From Desulfuromonadaceae bacterium GWB2_53_15 (GTDB lineage: Bacteria > Desulfobacterota > Desulfuromonadia > Geobacterales > Pseudopelobacteraceae): DNA of 5,591 bases. Below the pieces are notes generated by a model. That model was not told the origin of the DNA, made no database searches, and saw nothing but the letters and a program-made list of their open reading frames with translations. Shown here piece after piece: positions 1 to 4,904 of the stretch (position 1 is its first letter; each line of letters starts with the position of its first letter). Location: positions 8,338-13,928 of the forward strand of contig MHXL01000078.1 of the NCBI GenBank assembly GCA_001824455.1, read 5' to 3'. The position numbers and the translations under genes were made by a program.

Positions 1-10
1 AGGCCCCTCA

Positions 11-265
11 ATGGATACAAGCGATTATCAGAAAATACGGCAACTGTTTGACGACTACCTGCAGATGTATTCATCCCGCGATGATCGTCTCACCACATAT
101 TTCAGCGATGATTTTTCCGGCTTTACCGGAGGCGGGGATTTTCTGGTCAAAGACAGGGAAAAATGGGTCGCGATTACCCGCCAGGACTTTGCCCAGGTTA
201 AAGATCCGATTCATATTGAACTCAAGGACCTGGCCATCCTAGACAAGGCTGATTGTAAGCTATAG
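11..265 (+). CDS. Truncated NTF2/SnoaL-like domain fragment
   Basis: The 84-residue product resembles the first half of an NTF2/SnoaL-like fold. It has a helical start (YQKIRQLFDDYLQMYSSRD), the acidic segment TTYFSDDFSGFTGGGDF, then a second helix (DREKWVAITRQDFAQV) and a first strand (IHIELKDLAILD). Domains of this fold usually run about 120-140 residues and end in several further beta strands, which are missing: the frame stops after KADCKL. In many environmental bacteria such a domain heads a sensor kinase or a diguanylate cyclase, but no such partner follows here. The frame is open to the left edge, so translation may begin upstream of the ATG at 11, and no clear ribosome binding site is visible in the ten bases before it. 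It is most likely a remnant whose 3' part was deleted or replaced. The family assignment is by pattern only. Confidence 0.55.
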   Translation: MDTSDYQKIRQLFDDYLQMYSSRDDRLTTYFSDDFSGFTGGGDFLVKDREKWVAITRQDFAQVKDPIHIELKDLAILDKADCKL

Positions 266-297
266 CTGGATGGAGCAAGAAGCGAGAGGAGACGTAT

Positions 298-669
298 ATG
301 CCATTGCTAATGGTGTTAATTGCATGTGTGCTTGCTTTGAACTTTCCTATGGCTGGTTTTGCCAGCGATTTCACCGAAGATGTGAAAGAGTCGGGTCGCG
401 AGACCGGGAAGGCCTTCAAGCAGGCTGGTGAGGATATCAAGGAAGGTGCGCAGAAGCTCGGCCGGGAAACCAAGGAAGGCTTCAAGGAGGCTGGCCAGGC
501 GATCAAGCGCGACTTCAAAAAGGTAGGTAAGGACACCAAAAAAGGTTTCAAGAAGTTAGGCAAGGACACCAAGGAAGGATTTAAGAAGTTAGGCAAGGAC
601 ACCAAGGAAGGATTTAAAAAGGCTGGCGAGGAAATCAAGGGGGCTGTCAAGGGTGATGGCAAGGAGTAA
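298..669 (+). CDS. Secreted lysine-rich 11-residue-repeat (LEA-like) protein
   Basis: The 123-residue product has a hydrophobic N-terminus (residues 1-18) and a signal-peptidase-like site around AGFAS-DF (residues 19-25), so export to the periplasm is likely. The signal lacks the usual N-terminal lysines or arginines. The mature part is eight back-to-back 11-residue units from K30 to V117, plus a partial ninth (118-123). The approximate consensus is K-K-[AL]-G-[KRE]-[DE]-[TI]-K-[EK]-G-F. An 11-residue period with regularly spaced charges and one aromatic residue predicts a long amphipathic helix or a right-handed coiled coil, as in group 3 LEA proteins and apolipoprotein-like repeats. A role in desiccation or envelope stress, or in membrane binding, is inference. 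AGAGGAG at 285-291 precedes the ATG by 6 nt and supports the start. It lies 32 nt after the truncated fragment. I do not recognise a named gene. Confidence 0.85.
   Translation: MPLLMVLIACVLALNFPMAGFASDFTEDVKESGRETGKAFKQAGEDIKEGAQKLGRETKEGFKEAGQAIKRDFKKVGKDTKKGFKKLGKDTKEGFKKLGKDTKEGFKKAGEEIKGAVKGDGKE
517..615 (+). repeat. 33-bp tandem coding repeat, three units
   Basis: Three consecutive 33-bp units encode 11 residues each. Units 550-582 and 583-615 are identical base for base and both encode KKLGKDTKEGF. Unit 517-549 encodes KKVGKDTKKGF with several synonymous and non-synonymous differences. Perfect identity of the last two units points to a recent duplication by slippage or unequal exchange. 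The reading frame is preserved because the unit length is a multiple of three. Confidence 0.9.
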
Positions 670-711
670 TTTATGACAAATGTCGTCTGCTCTAACTCGT
701 TAGCGACTGAA

Positions 712-717
712 TATAAT
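712..717 (+). promoter_or_regulatory. Candidate -10 box for the membrane protein gene
   Basis: A consensus TATAAT lies 26 bp before the ATG at 744, in the 74-bp gap after the repeat-protein gene. No good -35 hexamer is seen at 16-18 bp upstream. A TG pair lies at 708-709, one base too far from the hexamer for a standard extended -10. An independent start for the downstream gene is plausible but not shown. Confidence 0.35.
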
Positions 718-743
718 TCAAAAAATATCGTGAGGCCAAGAAT

Positions 744-1145
744 ATGATACGAAAAATTAGTGGAGCATTTACCGGTGGAGCCATTGGAGGGTTGGTCGAT
801 AGTATCAACATCACGCTTTTTGGAAAGATCGGAATAAGTGATCTCTTGGGAGTCAGTATGAAGCCCGAATTTACTGCCCCCTGGCTTTATCAGCGAATGG
901 TTTGGGGTGGCATATGGATGCTCCTGCTACTCCTGCCCTTTTGGAAAAAACAAACTGCTCTTCGTGGATGTCTATTCAGTTTATTGCCATCTGCCATGAT
1001 GCTCTTCATGGTCTTGCCAAGTATGGGTAAAGGTCTTCTCGGCCTTGGTTTTGGGACTCTGACACCGATAGTCGTCATCGGATTGAATTTTATTTACGGC
1101 ATCATTTCGTCCTATTGGTATAAGGCAGCAGTGAAAACCACCTAA
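744..1145 (+). CDS. Small four-helix inner-membrane protein, unknown function
   Basis: The 133-residue product has four likely membrane segments: about residues 5-26, which is glycine-rich (GAFTGGAIGGLVDS), then 51-66, 75-95 and 99-124. Short basic stretches (FWKKQ, MGKG, YKAAVK) break the hydrophobic runs and suggest cytoplasmic turns. The glycine spacing in segment 1 is of the kind that allows tight helix packing. GTGAGG at 730-735 is a modest ribosome binding site about 8 nt before the ATG. There is no enzyme motif, no charged residue buried in a helix that would suggest transport, and no recognised family. The gene follows the repeat-protein gene on the same strand with a 74-bp gap and may have its own promoter. 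Its function is unknown. Confidence 0.75.
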   Translation: MIRKISGAFTGGAIGGLVDSINITLFGKIGISDLLGVSMKPEFTAPWLYQRMVWGGIWMLLLLLPFWKKQTALRGCLFSLLPSAMMLFMVLPSMGKGLLGLGFGTLTPIVVIGLNFIYGIISSYWYKAAVKTT

Positions 1146-1231
1146 CAAGCGATCGGATCATGTGCGGGCATATACCCGCCCGTCAGGTCAAGAACAAGAC
1201 CCAATTCCAAATTCCATGAAAGGAGACGCTT

Positions 1232-1315
1232 ATGGCGGCTGGCACGGCAGTTTTATCTTTATCACGGAATAACGGACGTCGGACGAACCGGGTGCACCCG
1301 CGGTTGCGGAGTTGA
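1232..1315 (+). CDS. Possible 27-residue ORF with strong ribosome binding site
   Basis: AGGAG at 1221-1225 lies 6 nt before an ATG that opens a 27-codon frame (MAAGTAVLSLSRNN..., ending HPRLRS). Its TGA overlaps a second ATG (TGATG, 1313-1317) that opens a ten-codon frame reading MASELLCER and ending at 1344. The good initiation signal suggests either a tiny gene or the 5' remnant of a gene lost by deletion or frameshift. No homology is recognised. The rest of 1146-1358, the convergent space between the membrane protein gene and the helical-protein gene, shows only a weak GC hairpin (1164-1179). Confidence 0.22.
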   Translation: MAAGTAVLSLSRNNGRRTNRVHPRLRS

Positions 1316-1358
1316 TGGCGAGTGAATTGCTTTGCGAGAGATGAGGTGCCGATTTTGG

Positions 1359-1934
1359 TTAAATGGCGCCAGACTTATTGCTCGTTATTTTCTGTATGAT
1401 ATCCATAAACAGGTAATTTAAATCGGTAGATGCAAGCTTAGCACAAAAGTAGTTATACATCGGTATGGTCTCCGGTGTTCTGCCAAGCATCTCCCAGAGT
1501 ATGTTTACTCCATGCTGATTTACTTGAAGTCTGCTATACAAATCTGGCTCTTTACTCGCCAGGACCGCCACGGCGTGACATAGTTTTTCGCTCAATTGGT
1601 CAAGGGTGTGATCAATCTGTTCTATTTTGGAATAGATCTCTTTTGAAAGCTTTTCCAACGATTGGGCTGCAACGGCTTTCTGACTTTTTCGGATGCTCTT
1701 GCCTGGTTCAATATGATTGGGCAGGTAACCGTCCAAGACGGAAGTCAAAGTACTTTTTTCAGCCTGAAGCAGAATGCCGATGGGTGATCGTAAACCAGAC
1801 AAGTCTTTTTCAGCTTCTTCCAGCCATTCGAAATATGCCTCCACAAAACGGTGGCTTTCGTTACGATAACTGTTGCTGACACCTGCAAGTTTAATCGCCT
1901 GTGCCAGGAGTTTTTCCCGCAGAATACATTGCAT
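1359..1934 (-). CDS. All-helical protein, third gene of DUF2589 cassette
   Basis: The product is 191 residues from the preferred ATG at 1934. The frame can be extended to a TTG at 1952 (197 residues), but GGAGG at 1947-1943 sits 8 nt before the ATG and would lie inside the longer version, so the ATG is chosen. The product looks entirely helical and soluble, with no signal peptide or membrane segment. Residues 30-47 (FVEAYFEWLEEAEKDLSG) and 89-126 (heptad-like leucines and isoleucines: LEKLSKEI, IEQIDHTLDQLSEKL, AVAVLA) could form coiled coils. The last 50 residues hold an aromatic-rich segment (MYNYFCAKL, LNYLFMDII). No catalytic motif is apparent and no family is recognised. The start lies 18 nt after the stop of the preceding gene, so translational coupling is likely. 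It is probably an adaptor or structural partner of the two upstream proteins, which is inference from position. Confidence 0.75.
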   Translation of the reverse strand: MQCILREKLLAQAIKLAGVSNSYRNESHRFVEAYFEWLEEAEKDLSGLRSPIGILLQAEKSTLTSVLDGYLPNHIEPGKSIRKSQKAVAAQSLEKLSKEIYSKIEQIDHTLDQLSEKLCHAVAVLASKEPDLYSRLQVNQHGVNILWEMLGRTPETIPMYNYFCAKLASTDLNYLFMDIIQKITSNKSGAI

Positions 1935-1942
1935 CCTATCTG

Positions 1943-1947
1943 CCTCC
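1943..1947 (-). promoter_or_regulatory. Ribosome binding site deciding start of helical protein
   Basis: On the minus strand GGAGG is followed by 8 nt and ATG (1934-1932). The site lies just after the TGA of the preceding gene (1955-1953). It favours the ATG over the TTG at 1952, which directly abuts that stop codon and has no good site of its own. Confidence 0.7.
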
Positions 1948-1952
1948 GTCAA

Positions 1953-2630
1953 TCATTCCGGCTGTAGCGTATGTATTACGCCCCCAGATTCGCCCACTTG
2001 TGTAGCCCATTCAAGCCCTTCCTCTTTCAATGTGATTTTCAGACGCACAACGCTTGCAGTTGATGTCTGCTCTTTAACATCGGCCGTTTTAATGTTGGCC
2101 ACAATACTTGGGATTAGCGGTTCTTTGGCAATACTGACAGCTGAAAGCTTGCTCCTTAGGTCTTTTGCGATGGTTTCTGTTTCTTTGGCAGTCAGGATAG
2201 TCCTGGTTTTAGTCATAGTGGCTGCAAACGCCTTTTGCACGCTACGTGCAACAGCTTCTTTCATCACAGGCGCACGTGTCTGTTTAACCAACTCAAGTTG
2301 TTTTTTTACCTCATCTATAAAAGTCTTACGGAAAGTATGGTTGGTTTTAATGTGGTTCCTTGAAAGTGTCGATTCCAATTGTGCTTCTAACGCAGATGCA
2401 ATCTTTGTCGAATCCGCCATCTCCCCAGTTTCACCTTCCACGTTATCCTCAATTAGAAAAGGCATGTCGATAGTCAATTCCGGGATGCGTATGCGGGGAA
2501 CCGATAAACCTTCAAGAAGCGGGTTCTCTTTGTAGTATTCTGCAAGTGCTGCTGTTTGCTCATCAGCCATGCGACGTGCACGAATTAATCCGGACATCAA
2601 TGAACCCAACATGTCGCCCAAGTCTGCCAT
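1953..2630 (-). CDS. DUF2589-associated protein, second gene of cassette
   Basis: The 225-residue product has no signal peptide or membrane helix. An N-terminal helix (residues 3-35) resembles the N-terminus of the DUF2589 protein encoded just upstream: D-[FL]-x-x-M-[IL]-G, then [VL]-I-[KR]-A. A proline-rich beta-like segment follows at 44-60 (VPRIRIPELTIDMPFLI), echoing the VPILTMLPIPFIRVEEVTIDF segment of DUF2589. Residues 75-165 are charged and helical (EAQLESTLS, DEVKKQLELVKQ, AVARSVQKAFAATM, KETETIAKDLRSKL). The C-terminus returns to strands (ASVVRLKITL). It may be a divergent relative of DUF2589 with a helical insertion, although this is my inference. GGAGG lies 5 nt before the ATG and fixes the start. 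The stop is 18 nt from the next gene's start, so the two are coupled. No enzymatic motif is seen and the function is unknown. Confidence 0.82.
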   Translation of the reverse strand: MADLGDMLGSLMSGLIRARRMADEQTAALAEYYKENPLLEGLSVPRIRIPELTIDMPFLIEDNVEGETGEMADSTKIASALEAQLESTLSRNHIKTNHTFRKTFIDEVKKQLELVKQTRAPVMKEAVARSVQKAFAATMTKTRTILTAKETETIAKDLRSKLSAVSIAKEPLIPSIVANIKTADVKEQTSTASVVRLKITLKEEGLEWATQVGESGGVIHTLQPE

Positions 2631-2652
2631 GATTACCTCCGAATATTCTGAC

Positions 2653-2697
2653 GTATGCAGGTAAAGGGACGTTTCCGACGTTACTCTACCTGCATAC
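2653..2697 (-). promoter_or_regulatory. Intercistronic hairpin between cassette genes 1 and 2
   Basis: Perfect 11-nt inverted arms, GTATGCAGGTA (2653-2663) and TACCTGCATAC (2687-2697), enclose 23 nt. The enclosed part can itself pair partly around an ACGT...ACGT core (2669-2672 with 2678-2681). On the minus-strand transcript the hairpin starts 11 nt after the DUF2589 stop codon and ends 22 nt before the next start. No uridine run follows it in that direction, so full rho-independent termination is unlikely. Partial termination, or protection of the upstream message against 3' decay, would give more DUF2589 protein than partner. Confidence 0.6.
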
Positions 2698-2708
2698 TTT
2701 TAAATTTA

Positions 2709-3296
2709 TTACGCAGCTTTCACTTCCTTGATATTATTTTCAAGAACGCCCAAGAGTTTTTCCATCCCAGCAGGAAGCTCATCTTGCACCGCGCGAACAT
2801 GGATGATCAAACTGTAAGTACGTTCTGTCTTGTCGGTGGCAGACGTGGATTTTTTGTTGCTGTAGCTACATTTCAACTCGGCAGACACTGGACCCCATCC
2901 ACCCTTAACAGCAAGCGATGCATTTAATTCTGATGATGATGACGTTGTCGACTCCACAATCGAATTGATCTTGGCGTTGAAGTCGATCGTTACCTCTTCC
3001 ACCCTTATAAATGGAATGGGAAGCATCGTGAGAATCGGCACGGTCAGTTTAAACGGTGTCGGCGTGACGGTGATAACCCCTTCAGAATCTTTTGATTCAA
3101 CTGGTTTGTCATATTCGAACGTGACCATCGTTGGTTTTCCCGGATCGGTCGCCGCATCCGCTGCATTGAAGCCAACACTCTTTATGAAATCTACCGACGT
3201 TTGTGCAGATTGTGCTTGAGCTTTGATGACGGCGTTCAAAGGACCGCCAATCATGGATTGAAAATCGATGGACGATAATTCCTGACCAATAGACAT
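2709..3296 (-). CDS. DUF2589 domain protein, first gene of cassette
   Basis: The 195-residue product matches the pattern I know for DUF2589 (Pfam PF11655), a family without an assigned function. It has an N-terminal helix with DFQSMIGGPLNAVIKAQAQS (11-30). A strand-rich core follows (57-63 and 73-88), then the proline-containing LTMLPIPFIRVEEVTIDF segment (89-106) and a serine/threonine-rich stretch (112-123). The strand TYSLIIHVRAV (160-170) comes next, and the ending DELPAGMEKLLGVLENNI (172-189) is typical of the family. The length fits the family. No signal peptide, membrane helix or catalytic triad is visible, so it is probably cytoplasmic or released without a signal. An AAGGGGGGT ribosome binding site lies 3 nt before the ATG. 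It is followed by a hairpin and two further genes on the same strand. Confidence 0.87.
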   Translation of the reverse strand: MSIGQELSSIDFQSMIGGPLNAVIKAQAQSAQTSVDFIKSVGFNAADAATDPGKPTMVTFEYDKPVESKDSEGVITVTPTPFKLTVPILTMLPIPFIRVEEVTIDFNAKINSIVESTTSSSSELNASLAVKGGWGPVSAELKCSYSNKKSTSATDKTERTYSLIIHVRAVQDELPAGMEKLLGVLENNIKEVKAA

Positions 3297-3367
3297 AACA
3301 CCCCCCTTTTACACAGTTCGATTTATTGTTTAGTTTCAGGCAAGCTGTTCATAATCACACAACGTTT

Positions 3368-3390
3368 TTACAGTACAATTCTCATCTCAT
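3368..3390 (-). other. Leader minigenes (Met-Arg-stop and MRIVL-stop)
   Basis: On the minus strand an ATG at 3390 opens a frame of only Met-Arg followed by TGA (3384-3382). A second ATG at 3385, overlapping that stop region, opens MRIVL ending in TAA at 3370-3368. Both lie about 70-95 nt before the DUF2589 start. The first is preceded at optimal distance by an extremely strong Shine-Dalgarno sequence. These could be leader peptides that load ribosomes or regulate the cassette, or the debris of a former gene start. Confidence 0.35.
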
Positions 3391-3393
3391 AAC

Positions 3394-3405
3394 GATCACC
3401 TCCTT
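3394..3405 (-). promoter_or_regulatory. Near-perfect Shine-Dalgarno in the cassette leader
   Basis: The minus strand reads AAGGAGGTGATC, which is complementary over 12 nt to the conserved 3' end of bacterial 16S rRNA. GGAGG (3403-3399) lies 8 nt before the ATG at 3390. This is stronger than the ribosome binding site of any of the genes in the window, yet it serves a frame of only two codons. Confidence 0.6.
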
Positions 3406-3894
3406 GCATAGTTGTTGTTTAACTGCATTGGCTTGGACCTTTCCTTTCAGAAATTTCAATGCCGTTTGCAATTATCGGAATTAGAGAACATGTCCCAGTT
3501 AGCTTATTGTATCTCGCTATTGAAACATCTGGTTGACTGTCATGCTTTATGTTTTAGTCGCTTGCGGCGTCCTGCAATCTGGCCAACTTTGGGGGACAAC
3601 GGGTGGGTGAGCTGGAACCAAGCTACGACTTTATTTCATATCACGACTAATAAATAAGCAAATTTTAATTTGAAATACATCATGAAGCGATTGCCTGTCA
3701 AGCAAATTAATAAATAATATCGGCAACATCAGACAGAAGGTTTTAGTTTGCCGAAACAATGGGAATTGAAAAACATATGCTTGTCTAATATACAGCTGAT
3801 GGAATTGATTCAGGCTCCAACAAAGTGGAAGGGCTGCAAGGCAGGGCTAAGAGTTGACGATTATGCAAGGTGGAAGCAAGTTTTGACCATTTGA

Positions 3895-4776
3895 TTACAA
3901 CAAAAGTTCTCGCCCGGAGACGAACTCCCGATTTTCTCCGGTGACAGGGTCTTGAAAACGTACCATTTTGGCAACAAGCTGAAGTGGGGTGTTGAAGTTA
4001 TCCTCGCTTTCCGGCTGCAACTCAGGGTAATACCTGTCATTCAATATCCCGAAGCCAAGCCAGCTCATATGAATCCGCAGTTGATGCGTCTTTCCGCTTA
4101 TGGGCCGCAAAACAAAACGCGCCCGGTTCTCCTTTACCTCCACCAGGTTGATCATTGATCGCGCATTTACGGTTCCCGGACCTGTTTTCATCCGAAACCA
4201 CGGTTCTCCGCGCACAATCCTGTCCGCTACGATCCATTCTTTTTTATCACCCAGGGGAACATGCGCAGAGAGAGCCTGGTAGGTCTTTTCGACGCTGCCA
4301 TGCAAGAACAACTGGCTGTACAGGCTCCGTGTCTTCATGTTGACGGAAAACAGGACGATGCCGGCGGTCTCACGGTCGATGCGGTGAAGTGGCGCCAGAT
4401 CATGGATTCCAGAGCTACTTCGCAAGCGGTTCAGCAGGCACTCGTCAACATAGCGGCCACCCGGGGTTACGGGCAGGAAATGAGGTTTGCAGGCAACCAG
4501 GATTTCATCATCCTGGAACAGGATCTTTTCCGAAAAAGGGATGACCGGCTCTGTGTCAACTTCCCTGAAGTAAAAGATGCGTTTGCCAGGGGCATATCCG
4601 GTCTCCAGGGTTATTGGGGTGGACTGCTCATCCAGTACCTTGCCTTCGGCTATGCGCTGCTCCCAGAGCTGTGTTGCAACAAAGGGAAACCGCTGCTGCA
4701 AAAATACAAGTATAGAAGGGTAGGGCTGCTCGGTATTCGGCATGGTAACGGTGGAAGGATATTTTGAGAGGCCCAT
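3895..4776 (-). CDS. RluA-family RNA pseudouridine synthase
   Basis: The 293-residue product isomerises uridine to pseudouridine in rRNA or tRNA; the exact target cannot be read from sequence. An S4-like N-terminal region (about 20-75: LVFLQQRF, LWEQRIAEGKVL, and a strand ending RIFYFREV) precedes the catalytic domain. That domain opens with ILFQDDEILVACKPHFLPVTP (85-105). The signature motif HRIDRETAGIVLFS (131-144) contains the expected catalytic aspartate D134. Later come VEKTYQALS (162-170) and the RNA-binding motif ISGKTHQLRIHMSWLG (226-241). Length and motif order fit an intact enzyme. The ribosome binding site is weak (GGAT about 8 nt before the ATG at 4776), and a second Met at residue 12 is possible but has no better site. 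The gene follows the ABC ATPase gene on the same strand but is separated from it by a hairpin element, so it is probably transcribed on its own. Confidence 0.9.
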   Translation of the reverse strand: MGLSKYPSTVTMPNTEQPYPSILVFLQQRFPFVATQLWEQRIAEGKVLDEQSTPITLETGYAPGKRIFYFREVDTEPVIPFSEKILFQDDEILVACKPHFLPVTPGGRYVDECLLNRLRSSSGIHDLAPLHRIDRETAGIVLFSVNMKTRSLYSQLFLHGSVEKTYQALSAHVPLGDKKEWIVADRIVRGEPWFRMKTGPGTVNARSMINLVEVKENRARFVLRPISGKTHQLRIHMSWLGFGILNDRYYPELQPESEDNFNTPLQLVAKMVRFQDPVTGENREFVSGRELLL

Positions 4777-4827
4777 TTATTTATCCAGAAAAAGGCCGTG
4801 GCCACAGAGGTCACAGATTCGCAAATA

Positions 4828-4904
4828 AACCCTCTCAGTCTCCCCTTATCTAAGGGGAGACTTAAAGGCTTCCCCCCTTAGGTAAGGGGGGACCGAGGGG
4901 GGTT
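4828..4904. repeat. Palindromic double-hairpin intergenic element
   Basis: This 77-bp element is made of two related arms in inverted orientation, and each arm is itself a hairpin. Arm 1 contains GTCTCCCCTT and AAGGGGAGAC (4838-4847 and 4852-4861), a perfect 10-bp stem. Arm 2 contains TCCCCCCTT and AAGGGGGGA (4871-4879 and 4884-4892), a perfect 9-bp stem. The outer ends, AACCCTCTCAGTC and the reverse complement of GACCGAGGGGGGTT, also match with few differences. Related C-rich palindromic elements are scattered between genes in many bacterial genomes, and this one looks like a REP- or MITE-type repeat. It overlaps the last codons of the ABC ATPase gene. Confidence 0.7.
4838..4861 (-). terminator. 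Possible terminator after the ABC ATPase gene
   Basis: A 10-bp perfect, GC-rich stem with a 4-nt loop lies 17 nt beyond the ATPase stop codon. On the minus-strand transcript it is followed, after a short purine stretch, by TTTATTT. The uridine run is displaced and interrupted, so termination may be inefficient. The stem may instead act only as part of the repeat element. Confidence 0.35.

Larger units (their letters stand above)
3297..3894. other. AT-rich non-coding stretch upstream of the cassette
   Basis: This stretch of about 600 bp lies between the cassette start and the end of the pseudouridine synthase gene. It must hold the cassette promoter. A GATAAT hexamer on the minus strand (3476-3471) is a possible -10 box, without a convincing -35. 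The part 3661-3720 has only 14 G or C in 60 bases. AGCAAATT occurs at 3657-3664 and 3701-3708, and TAATAAATAA at 3648-3657 and 3708-3717, so the two short words appear twice in swapped order. The plus strand is open from 3718 to 3894. Its reading (around LPKQWELKNICL and VDDYARWKQVL) looks mildly protein-like and may be an eroded gene end, but no ribosome binding site supports it. Confidence 0.5.

Noticed and set aside
550..615. CRISPR-like array
   Set aside because: The repeats are contiguous, without spacers, and in frame inside a coding gene.
222..662. Long minus-strand frame opposite the repeat protein
   Set aside because: It mirrors the 11-residue periodicity of the plus-strand gene. 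The plus frame has the ribosome binding site and a signal peptide, so the minus frame is a shadow.
1164..1179. Terminator hairpin after the membrane protein gene
   Set aside because: The stem is only five base pairs and no thymine run follows, so it is too weak to call.
1873..2535. Plus-strand frame of 220 codons
   Set aside because: It is antisense to the second cassette gene, which has a ribosome binding site and a coherent domain pattern. The plus frame has serine/cysteine-rich shadow composition.
3394..3405. End of a 16S rRNA gene on the plus strand
   Set aside because: Only 12 bases match the conserved 3' end and no rRNA sequence precedes them. On the minus strand they read as a Shine-Dalgarno sequence.
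3412..3657. Plus-strand 81-codon frame upstream of the cassette
   Set aside because: It begins at TTG without a ribosome binding site, and its composition and motifs do not look like a protein.
4261..4767. Plus-strand frame of 168 codons
   Set aside because: It is antisense to the pseudouridine synthase gene, whose minus frame has clear family motifs.
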